Assembly: GCA_033557465.1 (NCBI GenBank)
Contig: CM066033.1
Coordinates: forward strand, 708,011,637 to 708,075,636
Source: Ichthyophis bannanicus
Taxonomy: Eukaryota > Chordata > Amphibia > Gymnophiona > Ichthyophiidae
Reading direction: 5' to 3'
Length of the DNA: 64,000 bases
Shown: in pieces, positions 51,599 through 62,803 of the stretch
Position numbering within the stretch: the stretch's first letter is position 1
Layout: each line of letters starts with the position of its first letter
Notes under the pieces: generated by a model
What the model saw: only the letters and a program-made list of their open reading frames with translations
What the model was told of the DNA's origin: nothing
Databases searched by the model: none
Position numbers and translations under genes: made by a program

Positions 51599-54120
51599 TT
51601 ACCTTTATGGAAATGGGTAAAAGGGGCAACATATGGAAAGCAGTATGTGTAAATGCCTGTAGCATGGGAAATAAGATCCCAGATGTTGAAGCTTTAATGG
51701 GAGTGGCTAACTTGGATTTAGTGGCAGTTACAGAAACATGGTTCACAGAAAACCATGACTGGAATGTAACTAGCATGATCACGTTTGATTTAATTAGTGG
51801 AGGAGAGATAGTAAGGAAATCCACAGTACTACCTTTTAACTTTCGAAAGGGAGACTATGATAAAATGAGGAAAATAGTTAAGAAAAAACTAAAAGGAGCA
51901 GTTGCAAAGGTTAAAGACTTACATCAAGCTTGGGTGGTGTTGAAAAATACTATCTTGGATGCCTAGACCAGCTGTATTCCACGCTTTAAGAAAAGTGGAA
52001 GGAAGTCCAAAAAACTGCCAGCATGGTTTAAAGGTGAGGTCAGAGAGGCTGTTGTTGCCAAAAAAGCATCTTTCAAGGAAATGGAAAAAAGAGCCAAACG
52101 ACAAAACCTGGAAACAGCACAAGCACTGGCAAGTCAAATGCAAGGCATTGATAAGGCAGGCATAGGGAGAATTTGAGAAGAAGCTTGCTGCGGAAGCAAA
52201 AACGCGTAATAAAGACTTTTTCAAGTACATTCATAGCAAAAAACCTGTGAGAGAGTCAGTTGGTCCATTAGATGATAGAGGGGTTAAAGGGGCACTAAGA
52301 GGCGACAAGGCGATAGCGGAGAGACTGAATGAATTCTTTGCTTTGGTCTTTACTGAGGAAAATGTAGGGATGTTACCCATGACTGAAGTGGTATTTAAAG
52401 GTGCGGAAGAATTGAAGAAAATATCGATACATCGGGAAGATGTATTACAACTATTAGATAAACTGAAGAGTAGCAAATCACCTGGGCCGGATGGTATACA
52501 TCCGATGGTGTTGAAAGAACTGAAATATGAGATTGCAGACCTGCTATTAGTAATCTGTGAACTATCATTAAAATCATCTCTAATACCTGAAGATTGGAGG
52601 ATCGCCAATGTAACGCCAATTTTTAAAAAGGGTTCTAGGGGTGATCCGGGAAACTACAGACCGTAAACTACAGACTGGTGAGCCTGAAGTCAGTACCAGG
52701 AAAAATGGTAGAAACCATCATAAAGAACAAAATTGCTGAACATGTAGATAGCCATGGCTTAATGGGAGATAGCCAACATGGCTTTAGACAAGGAAGATCT
52801 TGTCTTACTAATCTGTTATGCTTTTTTTGAAGGTGTGAATAAACAGGTAGACAAAGGTGAGTCAGTTGATATATTGTATTTGGACTTTCAGAAAGCCTTT
52901 GACAAGGTCTCTCATCAGAGACTTTTGGCAAAACTAAAGAGTCATGGGATAGGAGGCAGTGTACTATTGTGGATCAGGAACTGGTTAAAAGATAGAAAGT
53001 AGAGGGTAGGGCTAAATGGACAATTTTCCCAATGGAGAAAGATGAATAGTGGTGTACCCCAGGGATTTGTGCTGGGTCCGCTGCTTTTTGACATATTCAT
53101 AAATGACCTCGAAAAGGGAACAACGAGTGAGGTTATCAAATTTGCAGATGACGCAAAACTATTTAAAGTTGTTAAAACCCAAGAGGATTGTGGAAAATTG
53201 CAAGAGGATCTTGATAAATTGGAAGACTGGGCATCAAAATGACAGATGAAATTTAATGTGGACAAGTGCAAAGTTATGCACCTAGGGAAGAACCCCCAAA
53301 ACTTTGGGTTACACGATGCAAGGTTCCACATTAGGAACCACCACCCAGGAAAAAGATTTAGGCGTCATTGTGGATAACATGTTAAAACCCTCGGCCCAGT
53401 GTGCAGCGGTGGCCAAGAGAGCAAATAGAATGCTAGGTATCATAAGGAAAGGCATGGAAAATAAAACAAAGGATATTATAATGCCTCTGTATCATTCCAT
53501 GGTGCGACGGCACCTTGAATATTGCGTGCAATTCTGGTAGCCGTATCTTAAAAAGGATATAGCGTTATTAGAAAAGGTTCAGAGAAGAGCCACCAAAATG
53601 GTAAAGGGGATGGAAGGATACCCCTATGAAGAAAGGCTAAAACATTTAGGGCTGTTTAACCTGGAAAAGAGACGGCTGAGGGGAGATATGTTAGAAGTCT
53701 ATAAATTAATGAACGGAGTGGAACGGGTAAACATAGATCGATTGTTTATGTTATCAGAATATAGAAAGACTAGGGGACATGCAATGAAGCTACAGGTTAA
53801 ACTATTTAAGACTAATAGAAAATATTATTTCACTCAATGTGTAATCAAACTCTGGAATTTGTTACCAGAGGATGTAGAAAAGGCTATTAGTGTAGCTGGG
53901 TTTAAAAAAGGTTTGGACAAGTTCCTGGAGGAAAGGTCCATAAACCATTATTAAGAAGGGACCCAGGATATCAATGCTTGACCCAATACAAGCATTGTGG
54001 AACCTGTGTCTTTTGGGGAAACTGCTAGGTATGTATGACCTAGATTGGCCACTGTTGGAAACAGGATACTGGGCTTGATGGACCTTGGTCTGAACCAGTA
54101 TGGCATATCTTATGTCTTAT
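51599..54120 (+). mobile_element. CR1 LINE copy 2
   Basis: 5'-truncated; begins in the endonuclease. The ORF2 remnant spans 51609-53954. The 3' UTR (54000-54120) contains ATACTGGGCTTGATGGACC and ends in TCTTATGTCTTAT, the short CR1 terminal repeat. It directly abuts the preceding and following CR1 copies. Confidence 0.8.
51609..53954 (+). pseudogene. CR1 ORF2 remnant (copy 2)
   Basis: Endonuclease start at 51640 ('NACSMGNKIPDVEALMG', 'VTETWF'), then a deletion to the linker ('LPAWFKGEVREAV'). Frame 52247-52666 carries 'KSSKSPGPDGIHP' and 'PEDWRIANVTPIFKKGS'. RT palm: 'YLDFQKAFDKVSHQRLL' (52880), 'GVPQGFVLGPLLFDIFINDL' and catalytic FADD ('VIKFADDAKLF', 53140). The C-terminal domain 53598-53954 is open ('RRLRGDMLEVYKLMNG', 'YYFTQCVIKLWNLLP'). 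In-frame stops near 52664, 53000 and 53240, plus the endonuclease deletion, make it inactive. Confidence 0.8.
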
Positions 54121-54179
54121 ACCAGGTTATATATTATTCAGAAAGGACAGGGTAGGAAGAAGGGGAGGAGGAGTGGCAC

Positions 54180-55970
54180 TATATGTAAAAAATAATATTA
54201 CAGCTTTGGAATTACAGAGCTTAAAAGGGAGATAGGAGGCACTATGGGTTAAACTAGAAAGAGGGAAAGAGAAATCTATTTGCATTGGTGTGATATACAG
54301 ACCTCCCTAACAAGAGGAAGAGGTGGATGGAGAGTTAATTGACGACATACACAGCATTGCTAGGAATGGGGAAGTGCTACTAATAGGGGATTTCAATATG
54401 CCAGATGTTGACTGGCACATTTCTGCTGCAGTATCATCTAGAAGTAAGGAGATCCTGGATTCTCTACAGGGAGAATTATTCAGGCAATTGGTAACAGAAC
54501 CCACACGTGAAGGGGCCATACTGGACTTGGTGCTTACCAATGGTGAAAGTGTTTCTGATGTTATAGTGGGAGATCATTTTGCATCCAGTGATCACCAGAT
54601 GGTATGGTTCAGTATTAGGACTAGGGCTGATAGAATCCATTCAAAAGCGAGGGTCTTAGACTTTAGGAAAACTAACTTTGCTAAAACGGGCCAATACCTC
54701 AGAGAGTCGTTAGCGGGATGGGAACAGGTGGGTGATATAGAAAATCAGTGGGCAAAACCGAAAGGGGATATTTTAAGGGCGACCAACCTTTTTGTTAAAA
54801 CGGTAAATAAAGGTAAAAAGAAAAGGAGACCGCTATGGTTTTTGAAGGAAGTAGCTGAAAAAGTGAAGAAAAAGAGGGAGGCCTTCATAAAATACAAGAG
54901 ATCACGGAGAGAGGAAGACAAGCATCTATATTTGGAAAAATGTAGAGAAGCTAGCAAAGTAGTCAGGAAAGCAAAGATTCAAAACGAGGAGGAAATAGCC
55001 AATGCAATAAAATGGGGGGATAAGACATTTTTCAGATATGTTAGTGAGAAAAGGAAGGGCAAAAGTGGTATTGTCAGACTCAAGGGTGAAGGGGAGGAAT
55101 ATGTAGAAGCTGATGAGGGATAAAGCAGAATTGCTCAACAAATATTTCTGTTCTGTGTTCTCAGATGAAGAATCAGGAACAGGACCTCATAAAACACTCA
55201 AACAGGAACAGAAGCGAGGGGCATCTTGAACAATTTTCAGAAGACTGTGTTTGTGAGAAACTAGCTCAACTTAAAGTAGACAAAGTGATGGGACCGGATG
55301 GGATACACCCTAGAATACTGAGGGACTCGGGGACGTTCTAGCAGCTCCACTGACTGACCTTTTCAATGCCTCGTTGGAGTCAGGAGTGGTTCCAGAGGAC
55401 TGGAGAGAGGCTCATGTGGTCCTTTTACACAAAAAACTACAGGCCGGTTAGTTTAACTTCGGTGGTGAGTAAATTATTGGAAACGCTGCTGAAAGAGAAA
55501 ATAGTGAGGATTCTGGAGTCCAGCAGATTAGAGGATCTGAGGCAGCATGGATTCACCAGAGGCAGGTCTTGTCAGACAAATTTGATTGATTTCTTTGATT
55601 GGATGACCAGGGAGTTGGACCGAGGGAGAGCCCTATATGTGGTGTATTTAGATTTCAGTAAAGCCTTTGACACTCTTCCTCACAGGCAACTTATAACCAA
55701 ACTGAGCACCCTAGGGATGGACCCTAAAGTTACTGCTTGGGTTAGAAATTGGTTGAGTGGGAGGCGACAAAGGGTACAGGTAAATTTAGCTCACTTTGAG
55801 GAGAAGGACGTTACCAGTGGTGTGCCCCAGGAATCTGTCCTTGGTCTGATTCTTTTTAACATCTTTGTAGTGATATAGCGGAAGGGCTGTCGGGTAAGGT
55901 TTGCCTCTTTGCGGATGATACCAAAATCTGCAATAGAGTAGACACCCAGGAAGGTGTAGATAACATGAGG
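54180..55970 (+). pseudogene. CR1 ORF2 remnant (copy 3), endonuclease and RT
   Basis: Frame 54323-55123 (266 codons) holds endonuclease 'LIGDFNMPDVDWH', 'EPTREGAILDLVLTN' and 'SSDHQMV', then the linker 'PLWFLKEVAEKVKKKREAF'. Breaks near 55120-55360 disrupt 'DKVMGPDGIHP'. Frame 55366-55878 holds 'YRPVSLTSVVSKLLE', 'RQHGFTRGRSC', 'YLDFSKAFDTLPHRQL' and 'GVPQESVLGLILFN'. A shift near 55875 precedes the FADD-like 'ASLRMIPKSA' reading. It is not functional. Confidence 0.8.
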
Positions 55971-56031
55971 ATGGATTTTGTAAACCGTGCTGATCATGAA
56001 TATTGCGGTATAAAACCAAATAAATAAATAA
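55971..56031 (+). mobile_element. Minimal L2 3' tail inserted in CR1
   Basis: Only about 60 bp: GTAAACCGTGCTGATCATG, then ATTGCGGTATAAAA and a TAAA repeat. It is a severely 5'-truncated L2 insertion consisting of little more than the stem-loop and tail. Confidence 0.75.
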
Positions 56032-56042
56032 ATCTAGCTAAG

Positions 56043-56370
56043 CTTTCCTTTCCAGTGCCACCCGTCCTGCGTGCAGCTCTCTCAGGAGAGATCGAGCCGC
56101 CGGGACCATCGCTCCGCCCTCCCGCCTCGAGCCTGAGCTTTGGGCCGAGCTGCCCAATCGGGGCAGGCGGCCAGGATTTAAAAGAAGCGCCATCCATCGC
56201 ACGACCCTTTTCCAGCGCCGCCCGTCCCACGTGCAGCTCTCCCAGGAGGGATCGAGCCACCGGGACCATCGCTCCGCCCACCCGCCTCGAGCCTCAGCTT
56301 TGGGCCGAGCTGCCCAATTGGGGCAGTGGGCCAGGATTTAAAAAGAAGCGCCATCTGGCGGGCCTGTGCC
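56043..56370 (+). repeat. 160-bp tandem monomers at L2 5' end
   Basis: Two copies with period 160 (GTGCAGCTCT at 56071 and 56231; CCAGGATTTAAAA at the end of each). They are GC-rich with several differences between copies. Their sequence differs from the 139-bp monomers at 12552-12924, but their position relative to the L2 leader is the same. The text after both arrays shares GCCTCGCCAGAGGGC-like sequence. Confidence 0.8.
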
Positions 56371-57011
56371 TGAGGGCCTCGCCAGAGGGCTCTTTGGCGT
56401 GGCCCTTAGGCGGGAGACCGAGGCCAATCCCATAGAGTGTTCAACTGTCCAGATGGCAAATTGGTCAACCTTCTGGACCCAAGACCAGATCCAACGTGGG
56501 TAACAACCCTTTAGTCACAGATCCAGCTAACACAGAAACACGCACAAGAGGCAGAACAATCCCGGCATGGTACAGTATGACTCTCCAGGATTAGTAAAGT
56601 GACAGCAGGCAAGGACACAGCGACTAGCGGTCCACTATCTGACGCAACCAGAATCAACAAACCTCATAGACCGTCGACAAGGCAGTAACCAGACTTTTGC
56701 GGCAGCGAAACTATTAGCCGAATAAACCCAAACTTAACTGCTAGGATAGTTCTCCCTGAACCGACTATAGATTGTCCCCCTAAGAATGTTGCATTGTTTC
56801 TGTCTGTATTTGCCAGCTAGAAGCAGTAGTTCCTGATGTCTTGCTGTCTTGATTTTGCCACCCAATAAGTACTGAAGTGATTCTTGTGCATGCCATAGAG
56901 GGTTATACGCGTAAGCACCAGAATCAAAAACACTGTCTCTCACAGTGACACGCAAGCACAACACACAGTTGACCCGCAGTCACAACACACCCAATAACCC
57001 ATGCAACCAAC

Positions 57012-60000
57012 ATGGCACCCTCCCCCGTGACACTAGCCAGCTGCTACCTACTTGCCAGCCTACTTCACAGTGCCCTCTTCCTCACTACCACCCACAACTC
57101 CATACCAGTTCTACGGAACTCAGGTGGGAGATGGTCGGGCACTCCCCACCTAACGGCAGCAGAATCCAAAGCCACTCGTCACCCTCATCTACTCTGTTAC
57201 ACTCCAACACACCAAAAGACCTCAACAGGAGGAATGCCTTCAGCCTATCAACCTGAAATGCGCCTTCATACACGCCCGTTCAGTACGGAAGAAATGGCCC
57301 ATTATCACTGACCTGATAACTTACCACAACCTGTACATCTTACTGGTCACTGAAACCTGGCTGACCAATGACTATACGGTCATCTTGAACCAACTTATCC
57401 CACCCAACTACTCGATACACACCTGCCACAGAGCTGACCGAAGGGGGGGAGGTGTATTTGCCCTGACAAGATCGGAGCTTCAGTTCCAGCAGACCGCCTC
57501 TAGCAGCACCAAACACCTTGACACCATCTCCATAGCCAACAAGCACAACTCCATCAACCTAGTCTACAGGTCCCCATCCACCTCTACAGACGACCTCTCG
57601 ACGATATTGGATCTAGCCTGCAGCACCACAAATCAACGCACACCAAACTGGATCATGGGAGATTTCAACCTGCCAGCACTCCCTGAAACCCAAGCAAATG
57701 CCTTCCTCGATGCACTCAAGGAGTTGGGCTACAAATAGTCAATGCACCCACTCACTCAAAGGGCAACAAACCTGACCTCATCTTTGCACCACGGACGGCC
57801 ACAGACCCAGATCACGAATTTGTACTATCCATCTTGCCAGTACCATGGTCTGACCACAGCCTGCTGAGGTTCCAGATGCCAATACAGCCAGGACACAACA
57901 GCAGCCGACTCACACTCGATGGAAACGCAACACCAAGAACACAATTCTGGCCTTTCGACAAAGAAGAGATAATTAGTAAAACCCCGCCTCTGCTCGGCCT
58001 CACAGACCTTAACCCGGAGGAAATGTTCACCACCTGGAATGAAAGCCTCAGCGCCATTGCCCGCCAACCAGTGGCAGAAGCGTCTCCAAGGAAAAGGAAG
58101 TCAGCACCATGGTACTCCCCTGAGCTATGAACATCACTCCACTATGTAAGGTCACTCGAAAGACGCTGGTGACGATCACGCTTCAATGCTGACTGGGAAA
58201 TCTACACCCTACAATTGGAAAAACACCGCCTGGCAATCTTGGAGAGAATGAAGCAATACCATGCTGAACTCCTACAGCGCTCTCTAAACAAATCCCAGGA
58301 CTTATTTAACCTGATGAGATCCCTCACAAAAGAACCATCCCCCACACAACTAAGCATGCCACAACCACAAGAGTTTGCGGACTATCTTCAGTCGAAATCC
58401 ATCCAGACTAACAAGACTATACCACCTGCACCATCATACAGAACTAGCCACCCTACCCCACTGACCACCTTCTCAACACCGTCAGCTAGAGACATTGAGG
58501 ACACCATTACTGCAATCAACAGCACTACAGCCCCAAACGACCCGTGTCCAGCGTTCTGGATAAAAACACTACGCAAAGAGCTCAGCCCCTTTCTGGTCAG
58601 ATTCATAGACCTATCCTTCACGACAAGGAGCCTTCCCATGAAGCTTGAAACAAACCTCTATTAGACCACTACTAAAGAACAGCAAACTCGACCCCCAGAA
58701 GGTGGATTCTTATAGACCAATCTCGAGCATCCCCTTAATGGCAAAAATAATCTAAAAACTTGTCCAGCGTCAAATCCAACACCATATTGAGACCACTGTC
58801 CCCCTCGACCTGAGCCAACACGGATTCAGAGAACAGCATGGAGCAGAGACGCTCCTGACCAGCTTCTTCAACACTCTAACCACAGGTTTGGATAATATCA
58901 GACGGGGTTATGCCCTGATTTTCCTGGACATTGCCGCAGCCTTCGACTCCGTGGACCATGAACTGCTGCTAAGGCGGCTCGAAGAGAAAGGGATCCAGGA
59001 TGCGGCATTAATAGATCAAGGAGATCAATTGCATTAAATATGCTAATGGTTCCCCGCGAACTTACTAGAAGCACTTCAGCAACAGCAAACCGGGCTTTCA
59101 GCCTTCGTGCCCCTAAACTCTGGAATGCACTACCGCCAGATATTAGAGCAATCACCAGCCTACTGCAATTTAGAAAAGCCCTCAAACATTACTTATTCCT
59201 TAAATACTTCCCGGTGAGTGCTGAGGCACGCCCCCTCTCTGTGAATTATAGACACACCGAATCACCTATTGAACCAGAATTTCCCACTTAGTAAGGTTCC
59301 ACAGACCTTTGGTATAAGGTTTTACGGGCCTGTCTTAAATCTCATCTGCGCTATCATTTAAGATGTCAATAGTTTACTGTTATATTCCGTGATTCGTAAT
59401 CTCATTGCTATCCAGGTTTTATGATCCCAGTTACTGATTTTACCCTGTTATCCAAGTTTTATGTCCCTGTTTATTGTAACTCAGACACTTGTTTTTGGTG
59501 CTGAATTTTTGTTCGATGTAAACCGCGCTGATGTCAAATAGTGCGGTATATAAGAAATGTAAATAAAATATAAATAAAAAATTAAGCTGGTGCAGATCTT
59601 ACCTCACGGACAGATGGCAACACGTACGCGCTGGCTCCAAGACCTCCAGTCCATTCCGGCAGGAGCAGGGTATACTGCAGGGATCATCACTCTCTGCACT
59701 GTTCTTCAACGTATATATGCAGCCCATTTGCGCACTCACCCAAACATTCAATGTCTCATGCTTCGTATACGCGGATGACGTACTACTCTACATGCCTTTC
59801 TCAACCGACCATCCAGATTTCTCACCCCTAACCACCTGCTTCGATGCCGTGACCGAATGGCTACACACAAAACCTCAGAATAAACTTCAAGAAAACTGAT
59901 GCACTATTCATCTCCAGGAACCCAGATTTTACCCCTCCCCCCCCCCACCGTGTCGCTGAAGGTGAGGGGAGCAGAGCTCCAAAGTAAACCCACGATCCGC

Positions 60001-60682
60001 TACCTTGGAGTCATCCTAGACCAACAGGTGGACATGAAGGCCCACGTAAATAATACTGTTAAAGCAATATACCACAAAATAAGGACTGTATGGAACCAGA
60101 GGACGTCCGGACAGTTTACCAAGCATTAATAATCCCCCATTTCGATTACGCCAACTCGATCCTACATGGACTATCAAAGTACACTGAGTCCGCTGCAGCT
60201 CGCAATGAATGCAGCAGCCAGAATACTACATGGAGCAGCTAGGAGAGACCATATAACTCCTATCCTGAAACACCTACATTGGCTGCTGGTCCACTGCAGG
60301 ATCACATTCAAGATACTATTAATGACATTTAAGGCCATCAACAGTCTTACCGCCGCCTCCATCAAGGACCTCATCACTACCACCCCCCCCCAGAGTCCGA
60401 AGGTCAGCTGCAGCCAACACCCTGAACATCCCGAGCAAGATAAAGTGCTCGCAAGCAACACAAAGCCGGGCCTTCGTGTACTATGCTCCCACATGCTGGA
60501 ACGCCCTCCCCCCCAACATTCGTTCCATAACCGAGCTCACCCAATTCAGAAAGGCCCTAAAACACCACCTCTTTCTCCAGCACTACACCCATGATGGAAA
60601 TGCCCAACAGCCGTCCACACGCATTCACCAACACTGCACCCTCGATCCAACAACACTACTCAGCCCCAGCACCGACCACTAA
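57012..60682 (+). pseudogene. L2 ORF2 remnant
   Basis: The order matches the intact L2 ORF at 9057-12098: N-terminus 57012-57240, endonuclease in shifted frames ('VTETWLTNDY', 'GDFNLPALPE', 'WSDHSLLRF'), linker 58215-58664 ('ERMKQYHAELLQRSLNKSQDLFNLM'), and RT start ('YRPISSIP', 'ALIFLDIAAAFDSVDHELL'). The L2 insertion at 59012-59580 follows, then the palm with YADD ('CFVYADDVLLYMPF', 59760). 'YLGVILDQQVDMKAH' and 'HWLLVHCRITFK' lie at the C-terminal end. About eight frameshifts or stops are present. Confidence 0.8.
59012..59580 (+). mobile_element. 5'-truncated L2 nested in L2
   Basis: Target duplication ATTAA (59007-59011 and 59581-59585). It carries the L2 C-terminal coding end (59040-59291, 'NRAFSLRAPKLWNALPPDI') and a 3' UTR with GTAAACCGCGCTGATGTC...GTGCGGTATATAAG and a TAAA-rich tail. 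The host L2 frame resumes right after it. Confidence 0.85.
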
Positions 60683-61009
60683 GCCTCCAGACACACATTA
60701 TGCAATTGCAGATAGCACCCAACCTTGTAGATAGCACATAATTTGTACATAGCATACAATTCGTTGTAAATAACCAACAAGCGGGCATGTTGCCGCCCAC
60801 CCCCACAGTCTTGACTGTATCGCCGGTGTATATAGTTTCTTAATTAAGTAGCTTGTTCCGAGTAGCCTGTACATAGCTCCCCCAGTTAGCCAAGTTGTAA
60901 ACCCTGTTCCCTGTAAGTACAATGCAGATGTCGCCTGCACTGTACAAATGTGTGTTAACTGTAAACCGAGCTGATTTTAAAGAGCGCGATATAGAAAAAC
61001 CTGAAATAA

Positions 61010-61830
61010 ATAAATAAGCTTGAAGAATAGCCTAGAATTTGGCAGCTGGGATTTAATGGTAAAAAATGAAAGGTAATGCATTTGGGCTGCAGCAATCCAA
61101 GGGAGCAATATAGTATAGGGAGTAAAGTACTTTTGTCTACTAAAGAAGAGCGGAACCTCGGCGTGTCTGATGATCTTAAAGTAGCTAAACAGGTAGAAAA
61201 TGTGACAGCAAAAGCTAGAAGGATGCTTGGGTGCATAGGGAGAGGAATGGCTAGTAGAAAAAAAAAGGAGGTGATAGTGCCTCTGTATAAGTTTTTGGTG
61301 CGACCTCATTTGGAGTATTGGTGCGGTCTCCAGAATTACACACTTCAAAAGGATATAAACAGGATGGAGTCAGTACAGAGGGTGGCTACTAAAATGGTTA
61401 GTGGTCTTCATTATAAAGCATATGAGGACAGAATTAAGGATCTTAATATGTACACCTTAGAGGAAAGGCGGAATAGAGGTGATATGACTGAGATGTTTAA
61501 ATTCCTCCATTGCATAAATCACAAGGGGAGAGCCTCTTTCGATTGAAAGCAAGTTCTGCTATGAGAGGACATGGAATGAGGGTGAAAAGGAGATAGATTC
61601 ATGAGTGATATGTGGAAGTATTTCTTTATGGAAAGAGTGGTGGATCTGTGGAATAGTCTCCCAGTGGTATCTGTGGAATAGTCTCCCAGTGGTATCTGAA
61701 TTCAAAAAAGCATGGGACAAACACAGAGGATCTCTAAAGGAAAAAAGGGGACCTGCTGTAGTTGTTGATATGGAAGGACAGACTAGATAGGCCATGTGGT
61801 CTTTTTCTGTCATTTTTCTATGTTTCTATC
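61010..61830 (+). mobile_element. CR1 LINE copy 3, 3' part
   Basis: Resumes at GCTTGAAGAATAG. Coding text includes 'CSNPREQYSIGSKVLLSTKEE' and 'LEERRNRGDMTEMFKFL' (61076-61546). The 3' UTR contains a 24-bp tandem duplication (TCTGTGGAATAGTCTCCCAG, 61650-61697) and ends TTTTTCTATGTTTCTAT, the CR1 terminal repeat. Confidence 0.8.
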
Positions 61831-62803
61831 AATATTTGCAACAAATGACCAACTATGGAACATAGAGCTGACCCAAACCGCAACAAAGGGTGATAAAGAA
61901 CTCGGAGACCAAAAAGGAAGTAAGATGTGCTCAGATAACGTTTTCAGCACCACCGGCTGTGATATGATGAATACACCGATTGTGTTTAAGTGAATTCGAA
62001 ACAAACAAATATATAACAAAATGGGAACCCAATAGTGATACCCACAAAGGGCCAGTAATCTAAAAGTAAGAATGAAAAAAATGAAAACTGAACACTCTAA
62101 ACACCATGCATAGTGATAGTGAAAAAATAACATGCCATACAAGAAATACATGTGACAAACAGGTAAGAATTTCTACCATGTTCACTCCTGTTAAAAACTC
62201 TATGAAATAAAATCAACAAGTGAAACAACCTCACCTCAATAGTGTGCATTAACTTCTAGCAATATAACCGTGTGACAGCCGAAAGTGTCGCCGCTACCGG
62301 TATTTCTTAAATATAAGCTATGGCGCCAAAAGAAGGGAAAGTGCAGTGTGCAACAGAATTAAAACAGCATGTATTTAATCTAAAACCATTTTATGTGAAA
62401 ACCAGTGTGCTGTCCTTTAAAAAACTAGCATAAGAACTAATAAATAAGTACTTATAAAATACCTTTAAATAAAAAAATGTTAATGAGCAATGTACTAAGA
62501 ATCATGAGAAGGCCATTTAAAACCCAATGAAAACCACCTCAATAACTGATAAAACAACTAATGACATATGATATTTTTTAAAGGTCTGTCTATGTGGTTA
62601 AGACCACCAAATAACAGAGTACTGATTTTTTTTTAAAAAACACCTTAATTAAAAGATGGCTAAAACCATAGGGTTTAAAAATGAATGATCCCTATGAATA
62701 CCACAGAACAGTTAAAACCAATTAAAGAGGATATGTGCAAGGGGCCACGCACGGACACCAAACTTTTATAAAAGTGTAGAGACCAAAACCATGTGTGCAA
62801 AAA
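61831..62803. other. AT-rich unassigned region
   Basis: I see no gene or recognisable repeat. The given strand is A-rich with many short direct motifs. Its complement is T-rich and resembles 1-2264 in composition (both contain TTTTGGCGCC), so the two could belong to one old repeat family in opposite orientation. That is a weak impression only. Confidence 0.35.

Larger units (their letters stand above)
54121..56042 (+). mobile_element. CR1 LINE copy 3, 5' part (continues at 61010)
   Basis: Coding text begins with the endonuclease ('GVALYVKNNI' at about 54170). ORF2 is interrupted at 55970 by a tiny L2 3' fragment (55971-56031), and at CTAAGCTT (56035-56042) by a full L2. The CR1 text 'CTAGCTAAGCTT' resumes as GCTTGAAGAATAG at 61017, giving the remaining RT and the 3' end (to 61830). 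Confidence 0.8.
56043..61016 (+). mobile_element. Full-length but decayed L2 LINE inside CR1
   Basis: The 5' end consists of two 160-bp GC-rich monomers (56043-56370), then a leader and a broken ORF2 (57012-60682). The 3' UTR with stem-loop (AACCGAGCTGATTTTAAAGAGCGCGATATA, 60962-60993; given in two halves by its arms) and TAAA tail ends at 61016. The short duplication TAAGCTT lies on both sides (56036-56042, 61014-61020). A second L2 fragment is nested at 59012-59580. Confidence 0.85.

Noticed and set aside
62270..62310. A second hammerhead motif near CAGCCGAAAGTGTCGCC
   Set aside because: A GAAA and flanking pairing exist, but no CTGANGA core lies at a workable distance on either strand.
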